Positions 1-6,257 of a stretch of DNA of 15,753 nt are shown here, in pieces (position 1 is the first letter of the stretch; every line of letters begins with the position of its first letter). A program made the translations under genes and the position numbers. Origin of the DNA: Pseudanabaena sp. CAN_BIN31 (lineage in GTDB: Bacteria; Cyanobacteriota; Cyanobacteriia; Pseudanabaenales; Pseudanabaenaceae); assembly GCA_026785865.1 (NCBI GenBank), contig JAJAZG010000207.1:1-15753 (forward strand), written 5' to 3'. The notes under the pieces are model-generated. The model was not told the DNA's origin, did no database searches, and saw only the letters and a list, made by a program, of their open reading frames with translations.

Positions 1-751
1 GCGTAAAGCTATAAATCAAGTCGCCATAAGACGTTTCTGGTATGCCCTTGGCACAACTGCCCACGACCATGCAGACTCCATCGGGTTTAATATTTCCCTG
101 TACTTGCGATCGTGCTTGTTTGGCAATCGGCGAGAAATGTCCCATCACATCTAACAATAATCGCCCTGTAATTCTTTCATTCCCTTGATTTGTTTCGCAA
201 ACAACTTCCACAGATATGCCATCAGCATAGGCGATCGCCTGTTTAAATTTAGCTTGTTCCCATAAGGTTCCACCTGCATCTAAAAATCTCTGTTTGAGAA
301 CTTCCAATAAATAAACAGGATCAACACCAATATTAAGAATATCGCGTACCCATAAGTCTTTACCACCTTGAAAGCCGACTCTCGCAGGGTTGTAGACGGT
401 GGCGATCGCCGTTTCTAGTTCTGCTTCCGTAAGCAAACCTAATTCTAAAAATGCATTTAATTCTTGACGTGAAATATTCCATTCTTGTTCTCTACCCCGC
501 AGTAGCCCCTGTTCAATAATTGCCACGCGCCACCCTTTGATCTGCAATGCACAGGCGATGAATATGCCCAATGTTCCACCGCAAACGATCGCATCAAAAT
601 CTTTATTTCCTAATTGATCTTGTGTCGTCTCGACTACTTTCGCGATCGCCTGATCGACTTGACGATAGCTTGTCCAAAATGCATCCATCCGCTCCAATTG
701 CAATGGAATTTCCGCAGGCATTTGCGATCGCACAGTTTCAAATAAGGACAT
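1..751 (-). CDS. cruP: CruP-type FAD-dependent lycopene cyclase paralogue (5' part only)
   Basis: The gene starts at ATG 751 on the minus strand and runs off the left window edge, leaving about 250 N-terminal residues. I translated it by hand without meeting a stop. A Rossmann-type dinucleotide motif lies at residues 54-62 (IVCGGTLGI), followed by an acidic strand end (E80) and a WNISR motif at 91-95. The stretches NPARVGFQGGKDLWVRDILN and GRLLLDVMGHFSPI follow, as I remember them from cyanobacterial and plant CruP. CruP is a paralogue of the lycopene cyclase CruA. It is a soluble or membrane-associated flavoprotein tied to carotenoid metabolism, and in plants it has been linked to limiting carotenoid epoxides. 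Whether this copy cyclises lycopene cannot be told from sequence. The exported hypothetical gene upstream is read in the same direction with a 46-bp gap. No Shine-Dalgarno is evident before the ATG. Another member of the CruA/CruP family is the main alternative. Confidence 0.8.
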   Translation of the reverse strand, partial: MSLFETVRSQMPAEIPLQLERMDAFWTSYRQVDQAIAKVVETTQDQLGNKDFDAIVCGGTLGIFIACALQIKGWRVAIIEQGLLRGREQEWNISRQELNAFLELGLLTEAELETAIATVYNPARVGFQGGKDLWVRDILNIGVDPVYLLEVLKQRFLDAGGTLWEQAKFKQAIAYADGISVEVVCETNQGNERITGRLLLDVMGHFSPIAKQARSQVQGNIKPDGVCMVVGSCAKGIPETSYGDLIYSFT

Positions 752-760
752 AGTTTTTAG

Positions 761-799
761 AGAATAGTGAAAGTCAGCGAAGCTAACTTTCACTATTCT
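761..799. repeat. Inverted repeat between hypothetical gene and cruP
   Basis: A perfect 14-bp inverted repeat has arms 761-774 and 786-799 and an 11-nt loop. Its right arm overlaps the stop codon (798-800) of the leftward hypothetical gene, and its left arm ends 10 bp before the cruP start. It has no T-run on either side, so it is not a classical intrinsic terminator. It could be an RNA hairpin that separates or stabilises two co-transcribed messages. Confidence 0.7.
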
Positions 800-1295
800 A
801 GACTTTATATCGGGGATCGCAATAGTCACGCAGCCATTTGTTCGCCGCATCAGCGATCGCTGCCTCACTAACGTCTACAGGCGGCGCTTGCCCAATTCGC
901 ATAAATGCCATTGCTAGCCGCCAACCGTTAGAGGTCGGAACCATAAATAGCCAGTAAGCTCGTTGCGTGGTTGCCACTTTGCCTGTTGGTCGTTCTAGCG
1001 TTGACAGAAATATTTGCTGTATGAGGCGATCGCTTGCTTGATCGGGCGCAAGGGGCAGAGGCTCAAGCTCTGGCTGGCTAATAGTCACAATCTCCCGTTT
1101 AATCCGCAAACGGCTATAGCCGCGATTAAGATAATCGGGCAAAGCTTTGGCTAAAGCTTTAGCCAAGCTAGGAAAGTCCGCAGGACAGGTGCGCTGATTG
1201 ATGTAAGTTTCGGCTTTTGCGGAGTTAGGGATACAGGTAAACGCGATTAAGGCGATCGCTGCCACAAGTTTTGATAATTTCTGATGTTGATTCAT
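798..1295 (-). CDS. Small exported protein of unknown function
   Basis: This is a 165-residue protein starting at ATG 1295. It opens with a basic N-terminus (MNQHQKLSK), a hydrophobic stretch at about 9-22, and a good signal-peptidase I site (AKA|E at 26-29), so it is very likely exported to the periplasm or thylakoid lumen. The mature part has two cysteines, C37 near its start and C159 near its end, which could form a disulfide after export. The core (AYWLFMVPTSNGWRLAMAFM, about 113-132) looks like a beta-rich small domain. I do not recognise the family. Similar short secreted proteins are common in cyanobacteria, but I cannot name a function. It lies upstream of cruP in the same direction, with a hairpin overlapping its stop codon. 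Coding is supported by the signal peptide, an internal HIP1 site read in frame and the full-length open frame. Confidence 0.75.
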   Translation of the reverse strand: MNQHQKLSKLVAAIALIAFTCIPNSAKAETYINQRTCPADFPSLAKALAKALPDYLNRGYSRLRIKREIVTISQPELEPLPLAPDQASDRLIQQIFLSTLERPTGKVATTQRAYWLFMVPTSNGWRLAMAFMRIGQAPPVDVSEAAIADAANKWLRDYCDPRYKV

Positions 1296-1355
1296 ACAAA
1301 TCTTTTCAACATATATAGCAATTCTAATTGACTGATATTATGTGGAAGTTTCTAA

Positions 1356-1462
1356 GACCCTCACCCCTAGCCCCTCTCCCTAAGGGAGAGGGGAACAAGA
1401 AAGTATTTGCATCTTGCTCCCCCTCGCCCTTAGGGAGAGGGGGCTGGGGGGTGAGGGCGGTC
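1356..1462. repeat. Nested GC-rich palindromic repeat element
   Basis: This is a ~107-bp imperfect palindrome with long C-rich and G-rich arms. The left half (1356-1393) contains its own hairpin: CCCTCTCCCT at 1372-1381 pairs with AGGGAGAGGG at 1383-1392. The right half (1419-1462) repeats this in inverted order with a few differences, ending GGGGTGAGGG. The centre (GGGGAACAAG and CTTGCTCCCC) also pairs. The nearly pure C/G/T and A/G strand composition contrasts with the AT-rich flanks. I recall near-identical elements scattered in intergenic DNA of filamentous cyanobacteria, so I read it as a non-autonomous interspersed repeat. It has no coding capacity. Confidence 0.8.
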
Positions 1463-1490
1463 TTTATTCCATGTAACATTAATAATTGAG

Positions 1491-1527
1491 TTATGAGAGT
1501 GCTTCCCGAAGGGGCGCACTCTCATAA
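1491..1527 (-). terminator. UUCG-capped hairpin after gatA
   Basis: A 12-bp perfect stem (1491-1502 with 1516-1527) begins 6 nt after the gatA stop. Read on the minus strand, the apex is CCCCTTCGGG, a UUCG-type tetraloop. There is no U-run behind it, so it may be a factor-independent terminator lacking the U-tract, or a 3'-end stabilising hairpin. Its position right behind gatA supports a 3'-end function. Confidence 0.55.
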
Positions 1528-1532
1528 TCTTT

Positions 1533-2993
1533 TTATAGAGAAGGTTGTTGCTTGTGCCATTCTGTTGACTGCTCATAGCCATAAGCAACTTGCAGCAATA
1601 CATCTTCTCGCAAAACATTAGAAATCATTTGCAAGCCAATCGGCATTCCCTTTGAGTCAAATCCACAGGGGATACTAATTCCTGGTAAACCCGCAAGATT
1701 GACAGGAATAGTCATCAAATCCGATAGATACATACCAAGCGGATCTTCGGTTTTGCTACCTGCTTTAAATGCAGTAGTCGGTGCAGTCGGACAAACTAAA
1801 ACATCGACCTTCTCAAAAGCTTTCTGGAAGTCTTGAACGATTAGAGTTCTGACTTTTTGAGCTTTGATGTAATAAGCATCGTAATAACCAGCAGATAGAA
1901 CGTATGTCCCAATCATGATCCGTCGCTTTACTTCTGCACCAAAGCCTTGTTCGCGAGTGTTCTCATACATGCTTAGCAAGCTCTCAGCATTCTGATCACG
2001 GAAGCCATATTTCACGCCGTCATAGCGAGCGAGGTTGGCGGATGCTTCTGAGGGGGCGATGATGTAATAAGTGGGCAATCCATAACGGAATCGGGGGCAA
2101 GAAATTTCATAGACTTCTGCACCCATGCTCTCGAAATGCGCGATCGCCTTTCTTACCACCGTTTCCACTTCACTATCCAGCCCTTCGCCGAAAGTTTCCG
2201 TAATTACCCCAACTTTTTTACCCTTGAGGGACTGAGTTAAATCTGGTGTTAGTAAAGATGCGTAGTCAGGAACAGGGGCATTAATGCTGGTGGAGTCTTT
2301 GGGATCGTAACCCGCGATCGCACCTAAAAATATGGCTGCGTCTTCAACGGTGTTAGCAAAGGGTCCAATTTGATCGAGCGATGATGCAAAAGCTACTAGT
2401 CCAAAGCGCGAAACTAATCCGTAAGTTGGCTTTAAACCAACCACGCCACAATATGAAGCAGGCTGACGGATGGAGCCGCCTGTATCCGAGCCAGTCGCAA
2501 TTACACATTCACCACCCGATACGGCGGCGGCTGAGCCACCCGATGAGCCACCAGGCACATATTCTATATTCCAAGGATTTGCAGTGACAGCGATCGCCGA
2601 ATTTTCAGTGGAGCTACCCATCGCAAACTCATCAAGGTTAGTTTTGCCAACCATCACCGATCCAGCCGATCGCAGTTTTGCCGTAATCGTCGCTTCGTAG
2701 GGCGGTACAAAATTTCGCAACATCTTGGAGCCGCAGGTGGTAGGCATCCCCTTGACACACATATTATCTTTGATGCCTATTGGCACACCTGCAAGCATCG
2801 GTAAATCTTCACCCGCAGCAATCGCGGCATCAATGGCTTTTGCTTGGGCGATCGCCACTTCTGGCGTGACTGTTACAAAACTATGTAATTTCGGCTCAAG
2901 GCGATCAATACGATCCAAAAACTCTTGAGCAATCTCAGTTGCTGATCGCTCTTTATTTAGTAAGGTCTGGCGAATCTGGGCGATCGAAAGCAT
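1533..2993 (-). CDS. gatA: Asp-tRNA(Asn)/Glu-tRNA(Gln) amidotransferase subunit A
   Basis: This 486-residue protein has the full length of GatA. With GatB and GatC it forms the cytosolic amidotransferase that converts Glu-tRNA(Gln), and in some species Asp-tRNA(Asn), to the cognate amide; GatA releases ammonia from glutamine. The amidase-signature triad is intact: K75 in GIKDN, the cis-Ser S150 in GGSSGGSAAAVS, and the nucleophile S174 in GSDTGGSIRQPAS. The spacing matches the known GatA enzymes. The C-terminal motif GLPGISIPCGFDSKGMPIGL is also typical. The ATG at 2993 gives the usual N-terminus (MLSIAQIRQTLL). No Shine-Dalgarno is visible; a TATACT-like -10 lies on the minus strand at 3028-3033. 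gatB and gatC are not in the window, which is common in cyanobacteria where the gat genes are scattered. It is divergent from the STAS gene. Confidence 0.97.
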   Translation of the reverse strand: MLSIAQIRQTLLNKERSATEIAQEFLDRIDRLEPKLHSFVTVTPEVAIAQAKAIDAAIAAGEDLPMLAGVPIGIKDNMCVKGMPTTCGSKMLRNFVPPYEATITAKLRSAGSVMVGKTNLDEFAMGSSTENSAIAVTANPWNIEYVPGGSSGGSAAAVSGGECVIATGSDTGGSIRQPASYCGVVGLKPTYGLVSRFGLVAFASSLDQIGPFANTVEDAAIFLGAIAGYDPKDSTSINAPVPDYASLLTPDLTQSLKGKKVGVITETFGEGLDSEVETVVRKAIAHFESMGAEVYEISCPRFRYGLPTYYIIAPSEASANLARYDGVKYGFRDQNAESLLSMYENTREQGFGAEVKRRIMIGTYVLSAGYYDAYYIKAQKVRTLIVQDFQKAFEKVDVLVCPTAPTTAFKAGSKTEDPLGMYLSDLMTIPVNLAGLPGISIPCGFDSKGMPIGLQMISNVLREDVLLQVAYGYEQSTEWHKQQPSL

Positions 2994-3041
2994 AGAAAAT
3001 CTATTACGTTAGTGGTCAGAATTACTAAGTATATAGCGCGA

Positions 3042-3080
3042 TTAAAAAATAAAGAGTGCTTGTCACCCTTTATTTTTTAA
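3042..3080. repeat. AT-rich inverted repeat in the gatA/STAS divergent region
   Basis: A 17-bp inverted repeat with one mismatch has arms 3042-3058 and 3064-3080 and a 5-nt loop. The right arm contains a run of six T. It lies between two divergent genes, 13 bp before the GTG at 3094, so in the rightward transcript it would sit in the 5' leader. It looks like a terminator but ends no gene. It could act as an attenuator of the STAS gene or simply be an interspersed palindrome. Confidence 0.55.
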
Positions 3081-3093
3081 ATTTTGTAGACAA

Positions 3094-3537
3094 GTGCGTA
3101 GAAAGCAAATAGAATATATCCGCAAATTAAGGTACGTTCGCACCCCCTTGGAGGTCATTATTCCTGAACCGCTAACCCTGACTGTGAGTTTACGAGGCAG
3201 CCGCGAAGTCAAGGACACCTATCAATTGATCCGCCTCACAGGGCTTCTAGATGCTTTCTCTGAGCCAGCCTTTAAAAAGGTGATTGGCAAGTGCGTCGAA
3301 GATGGCCCCCTAAATGTGATTTTAGATCTATCAACTATTGATTTTATCGATAGCTCTGGACTTGGAGTTTTAGTGCAAATGGCTAAAAAAACTCAAACTT
3401 TGAGTGGTACTCTCCAGATTATTACCAATGCTAGAGTCACCCAAACCGTCAAATTGGTTCGATTAGATCAGTTCTTGTCACTTCAGCCATCGATTGATGC
3501 AGCTTTAGCAAAGCTTGCCCAAACCAAAAAAAGCTAG
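3094..3537 (+). CDS. STAS-domain anti-sigma factor antagonist
   Basis: A STAS domain covers about residues 26-140: LTLTVSLRGS, the LTGLLDAFSE helix, the DLSTIDFIDSSGLGVLV motif with the phospho-acceptor region S87/S88, and a C-terminal LVRLDQFLSLQPS. This is the SpoIIAA-like fold. Such proteins bind anti-sigma kinases when dephosphorylated; the partner here is unknown and no serine kinase gene is nearby. The start is uncertain. The only in-frame canonical or near-canonical starts are GTG 3094 and TTG 3148, and an in-frame stop at 3043-3045 blocks anything upstream. As I remember them, homologues begin only about ten residues before LTLTVSLRG, so the first 20 residues here (MRRKQIEYIRKLRYVR..) look spurious. 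A perfect GGAGG at 3150-3154 precedes ATT codons at 3157 and 3160, so initiation at ATT 3160 is possible. Confidence 0.85.
   Translation: MRRKQIEYIRKLRYVRTPLEVIIPEPLTLTVSLRGSREVKDTYQLIRLTGLLDAFSEPAFKKVIGKCVEDGPLNVILDLSTIDFIDSSGLGVLVQMAKKTQTLSGTLQIITNARVTQTVKLVRLDQFLSLQPSIDAALAKLAQTKKS
3150..3154 (+). promoter_or_regulatory. Perfect GGAGG Shine-Dalgarno inside the STAS open frame
   Basis: GGAGG lies 5 nt before an in-frame ATT (3160) and 2 nt before another (3157), right where the conserved part of the protein begins. The upstream GTG (3094) has no Shine-Dalgarno. This suggests the true start may be a rare ATT codon; TTG 3148 overlaps the motif and cannot use it. Confidence 0.4.
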
Positions 3538-3543
3538 GTAACT

Positions 3544-3566
3544 AAGCAAACTTTTTATTTGCTTTT
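3544..3566 (+). terminator. Weak terminator-like hairpin after the STAS gene
   Basis: A 7-bp stem (AAGCAAA 3544-3550 with TTTGCTT 3558-3564) starts 6 nt after the stop codon, and its right arm ends in a short T-run (3563-3566). The stem is AT-rich, so termination may be inefficient. Confidence 0.4.
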
Positions 3567-3767
3567 AATTAAAGTAAATAAAAAACTGATGTCCCAATCA
3601 AGCTCAAAAAATGTAGATACTCAAATTAAACCTACTCAAGTTTTGTATTAGAGATAAAGAAAGTTAAGGGGGAAAATTTTCTGGGTTTGATTTGTAGATC
3701 TATGGTTAAAGGGCTTGTTTTGAGATTTCAAATCTATTATCAGAACTGCTGCTATGATATTCAACAG

Positions 3768-3840
3768 GACAAAATTTATAGACATTGAAGGGCAAGCACA
3801 GCTTGCCCTTCAATGTCTGAAAATATCTAAACATTTTGTC
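3768..3840. repeat. Palindromic element with ACA loop and outer inverted arms
   Basis: A perfect 18-bp inverted repeat has arms 3780-3797 and 3801-3818 and a 3-nt ACA loop. It is nested inside an outer 8-bp inverted repeat (GACAAAAT 3768-3775 and ATTTTGTC 3833-3840). It shares the centre GC-ACA-GC with the longer element at 12698-12796. This is a MITE or REP-like intergenic element. It lies 50 bp before mrnC and could terminate upstream transcription. Confidence 0.65.
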
Positions 3841-3890
3841 AAAACCTAACGTAAGTAAGCAAATTATTCTGTAAATGGCATTATCTCGTA

Positions 3891-4286
3891 ATGTCTCTTA
3901 GCCCAATAGTTGAAAACATCGCTGAGATCCCAGCCTCGGCTCTAGCCTATATCGGTGATGCTGTTTATGAAATGCAGATGCGGTTGCACTATCTACTACC
4001 GCCACGCACCGCCAAACAGTATCACCAAGCTGTAGTTAGCCAAGTTAGAGCCGTGCAACAAGCAAAACTTCTCGAAAAACTCGATCTCACAGATTTTGAG
4101 TCCGACTTGGTAAGGCGCGGACGCAATGCTGCGGGATCTTCACCACGTAAAGTCGATCCCAAGATTTATCAAAAGGCAACAGGATTTGAAGCATTGATTG
4201 GTTATCTTTACTTAACCGATCGCGATCGCCTTGACCAAATTTTCACTCAGCTACTTAGCCACATCGACACCCCAGCGCCGCCATGA
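3891..4286 (+). CDS. mrnC: Mini-ribonuclease III
   Basis: A 131-residue RNase III catalytic domain without a dsRNA-binding domain, which is the defining layout of Mini-III. The signature ALAYIGDAVYEMQMR includes the catalytic aspartate D23 and E27, and GFEALIGYLYL carries the second acidic site (E101). The RRGRNA...K-VDPKIYQ segment is typical of the family. In Bacillus the enzyme trims 23S rRNA precursor ends as a homodimer, and a ribosome-maturation role here is inferred. The stop overlaps the start of the methyltransferase gene by 4 bp (ATGA), so the two are translationally coupled; the same pair is adjacent in Bacillus. The ATG at 3891 has no clear Shine-Dalgarno. A different-frame ATG at 3875 is ignored. 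Confidence 0.93.
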   Translation: MSLSPIVENIAEIPASALAYIGDAVYEMQMRLHYLLPPRTAKQYHQAVVSQVRAVQQAKLLEKLDLTDFESDLVRRGRNAAGSSPRKVDPKIYQKATGFEALIGYLYLTDRDRLDQIFTQLLSHIDTPAPP

Positions 4287-5764
4287 CAACGCAACCCAGA
4301 CTGAAACCCAAATCCGATAGAAATTCCGAGACAGACAGAAATTTCGAGAAACGCTCTGACAAGCCTTTTGACAAATATTCAGACAAGCGTTCTGATAATC
4401 GCTCTGACAGCCGCCCAGAACGTGGGGCTGAAAAGTCTTTTGATAAACCAAAACCTTACAAATCTTCAGAGAGAAGTTTTGATAAGCGTCCTGATACTCG
4501 CTCCGATAATCGGTCAGATCGATATGCAGGGAAATCAGACAAATATTCTGACAAGCGCTCTGATAGCCGTTCTGACAATCGCTCTGATTCTAAGTATGGC
4601 GATCGCCGTCCTGAAAAGAGCTTTGAAAAACGCGCTGATTCTTACTCTGAGCCAAGATATTCTGAGCCAAGACCCGATCGCAATTTTGAAAAGCCGATCG
4701 CGAAAAAGTTTGGCGACAAGAAATTTGGCGACAAGAAGTTTGGTGATAAAAAATTCGGTGACAAGAAGTTCGGCGATAAAAAGTTCGGCGATAAAAAATT
4801 TGAACGAAGCGATCGCCCCGATCGTGGATCTGATCGCAACTTTGGCGATCGTAAATTTGATCGCGATCGCAACTTTGGCGATCGCGCATCAGTTCCCAAC
4901 TTTGAGCGACGCTCCTTACCGCCCGTCTCGCATAATGTCGATCACCATGTTGATCCCGATGGTGAATTAGGAATTGTTCCACCAGTTCATAATCCCGAAA
5001 ATCCCGACATTGTCTATGGTCGTCATGCAGTTGAAGCTGCCCTAAATAGCGATCGCAGCATTAATCGTGTTTGGGTGACTGCAAGATTGCGTTATGCTCC
5101 CGACTTCTTGCCCTTGATTAATGCCGCCAAGCTCGCAGGAGCCGTTGTCGATGAAGTTGATAGCACGCGCCTCGACCACATCACCGATAATGGCAGACAT
5201 CAAGGCATTGCCATTCAGGTTTCCGCCTATGTCTATGCTGACCTTGATGAATTGATCGCCAGTGCTAAAGAAAAATCTACTCAGCCAGTCATCGTCATCG
5301 CTGACGGAATTACCGATCCCCAGAACTTAGGATCGATCATCCGCACTGCTGCTGCCCTTGGAGCGCAAGCCCTTGTGATTCCCCAACGTCGTGCTGCGGG
5401 GATCACCTCCACCGTTGCCAAAGTCGCCGCAGGTACGTTAGAGACCTTGCCGATCGCTCGTGTAATTAACCTGAATCGCGCCCTTGAGAAAATCAAAGAA
5501 GCAGGTTTCTGGGTTTACGGAGCGATGACCGATTCTGGTAGTGCCATTCACAAAACCAAGTTTTCTGGGGCGATCGCTCTAGTCATTGGGGCAGAGGGCG
5601 AAGGTTTAAGCCTCTCGGTTCAAAAGAACTGTGATTTCCTTGTATCTATACCTTTAGAAGGAAAAGTGGAGAGCTTAAACGCATCAGTTGCGACAGGAAT
5701 GGCTCTGTATGAAATTTTTAGACAACGTTGGGTGAATACGTTAAACCTGAACAATTTGTCTTGA
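4283..5764 (+). CDS. rlmB: TrmH/SpoU-family 23S rRNA 2'-O-ribose methyltransferase (RlmB-like) with long disordered extension
   Basis: This is a 493-residue protein. Residues 242-485 are a complete RlmB-type unit: a substrate-binding domain (DIVYGRHAVEAALNSDRSIN) and then a SPOUT domain with motif 1 (DPQNLGSIIRTAAALGA), motif 2 (LVIGAEGEGLS) and motif 3 (IPLEGKVESLNASVATGMAL). These enzymes use S-adenosylmethionine to methylate a 23S rRNA guanosine ribose. Residues 1-240 form a low-complexity arm rich in K, R, D, S and F, built from SDKRSD/NRSD-like units (about 20-125) and six perfect KFGDK units (142-171). It has alternating charge, is probably disordered, and may bind RNA. Cyanobacterial members often carry such an arm, but the usual enzyme is near 250 residues. 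It overlaps mrnC by 4 bp. The exact target nucleotide is inferred from family and neighbourhood. Confidence 0.9.
   Translation: MTTQPRLKPKSDRNSETDRNFEKRSDKPFDKYSDKRSDNRSDSRPERGAEKSFDKPKPYKSSERSFDKRPDTRSDNRSDRYAGKSDKYSDKRSDSRSDNRSDSKYGDRRPEKSFEKRADSYSEPRYSEPRPDRNFEKPIAKKFGDKKFGDKKFGDKKFGDKKFGDKKFGDKKFERSDRPDRGSDRNFGDRKFDRDRNFGDRASVPNFERRSLPPVSHNVDHHVDPDGELGIVPPVHNPENPDIVYGRHAVEAALNSDRSINRVWVTARLRYAPDFLPLINAAKLAGAVVDEVDSTRLDHITDNGRHQGIAIQVSAYVYADLDELIASAKEKSTQPVIVIADGITDPQNLGSIIRTAAALGAQALVIPQRRAAGITSTVAKVAAGTLETLPIARVINLNRALEKIKEAGFWVYGAMTDSGSAIHKTKFSGAIALVIGAEGEGLSLSVQKNCDFLVSIPLEGKVESLNASVATGMALYEIFRQRWVNTLNLNNLS
4706..4795 (+). repeat. Six tandem 15-bp coding repeats (KFGDK)6
   Basis: Six head-to-tail 15-bp units at 4706, 4721, 4736, 4751, 4766 and 4781 encode KFGDK each time, covering residues 142-171 of the methyltransferase. 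The units differ almost only at third codon positions (AAG/AAA, TTT/TTC, GGC/GGT, GAC/GAT). The protein repeat is therefore kept while the DNA drifts. Units five and six are identical, which suggests recent duplication. Confidence 0.9.
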
Positions 5765-5790
5765 AGTCATGTTTTAATTTATATAGGCAC

Positions 5791-5828
5791 AGGTAAATGA
5801 TTTGAGTTAAAAACTCGATCATTTACCT
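5791..5828. repeat. Inverted repeat downstream of the methyltransferase gene
   Basis: An 11-bp perfect outer stem (5791-5801 with 5818-5828) encloses a 5-bp inner stem (GAGTT/AACTC) with an AAA loop and a small bulge. It lies 27 bp after the stop of the methyltransferase gene and 30 bp before the DUF1816 start. There is no strong T-run, so it is either a weak terminator or an mRNA-processing hairpin. Confidence 0.55.
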
Positions 5829-5857
5829 AAAAGTATTCATTTTAGCTACGTAAAATC

Positions 5858-6151
5858 ATGGGTAGTAACTTGTTTAAAAACATTTTTACATCAATTCTCG
5901 AAACCTTGGGCTTGGCTGTGTGGATCGAAATTGTCACTGATTCACCTCGTTGTACCTATTACTTTGGCCCCTTTGTCAGCGAGTCTGAAGCTAATATTGC
6001 CAAAATCGGTTACATCGAAGATTTGGAAGTAGAAGGTTCTAAAGGGCTAGCTGTAATGGTTAAGCGATGCAAACCTGAGATACTGACCATTTATGATGAT
6101 TCACTGGATTTTAAGTTAGACCGCTTTCCTGCATTTAGCGGTCTAACTTAA
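5858..6151 (+). CDS. DUF1816 domain protein
   Basis: A 97-residue protein of the small cyanobacterial DUF1816 family. The conserved core is LGLAVWIEIVTDSPRCTYYF, followed by GPFVSESEANIAKIGYIEDL and a VKRCKPEILTIYDD tail. The family is largely restricted to cyanobacteria and its function is not established; a link to phycobilisome or photosynthetic regulation has been suggested only by distribution. No signal peptide or membrane segment is evident, so it is probably cytosolic. The ATG at 5858 gives the expected short N-terminus. The last 15 codons run into a perfect palindrome (6107-6155) whose right arm holds the stop codon. The C-terminal residues LDRFPAFSGLT may therefore be specific to this genome. 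Confidence 0.88.
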   Translation: MGSNLFKNIFTSILETLGLAVWIEIVTDSPRCTYYFGPFVSESEANIAKIGYIEDLEVEGSKGLAVMVKRCKPEILTIYDDSLDFKLDRFPAFSGLT

Positions 6152-6155
6152 AATC
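6107..6155. repeat. Perfect 19-bp inverted repeat overlapping the 3' end of the DUF1816 gene
   Basis: Arms 6107-6125 and 6137-6155 pair perfectly over 19 bp with an 11-nt loop. The left arm encodes the DFKLDR segment and the right arm contains the TAA stop (6149-6151). No T-run follows. It may serve as a terminator or a 3' barrier. Confidence 0.8.
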
Positions 6156-6176
6156 ACGAAGCTGATCGATTAATTA

Positions 6177-6200
6177 AGGGGCTAAAGCCCCTGATTCTTT
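6177..6200 (+). terminator. Short GC hairpin with T-run after the DUF1816 gene
   Basis: AGGGGC (6177-6182) pairs with GCCCCT (6187-6192) around a TAAA loop, followed after 4 nt by CTTTTT. It looks like a small intrinsic terminator between DUF1816 and msrA, so msrA probably has its own promoter in the following ~50 bp. Confidence 0.55.
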
Positions 6201-6257
6201 TTGAGATAAATGCATAATAAATATATGTAAACATTTATAGATTTTTTGAGTGAGCAT

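Larger units (their letters stand above)
3538..3890. other. 353-bp intergenic region between the STAS gene and mrnC
   Basis: AT-rich DNA without a credible gene. It holds a weak hairpin just after the STAS stop (3544-3564) and a long palindromic element (3768-3840). A -10-like TATGAT at 3753-3758 lacks a well-spaced -35. No tRNA or other RNA fold was recognised. Confidence 0.6.

Noticed and set aside
1430..1618. 62-residue minus-strand open frame
   Set aside because: It runs through the gatA end, the hairpin and the palindromic repeat in a non-gatA frame and ends in the repeat sequence.
4706..4795. Tandem repeats resembling a CRISPR-like array
   Set aside because: The 15-bp units are contiguous without spacers, keep the reading frame and vary only at wobble positions; no cas gene is present.
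4368..4982. Long overlapping open frames in the methyltransferase arm (200 residues on +, 130 and 85 on -)
   Set aside because: They mirror the repetitive, biased codons of the low-complexity arm. They have no independent start signal, and the host frame continues into a conserved catalytic domain.
6246..6257. TTG start for msrA
   Set aside because: ATG 6258 gives an N-terminus that matches the long MsrA type; the TTG adds four residues with no ribosome-binding site.
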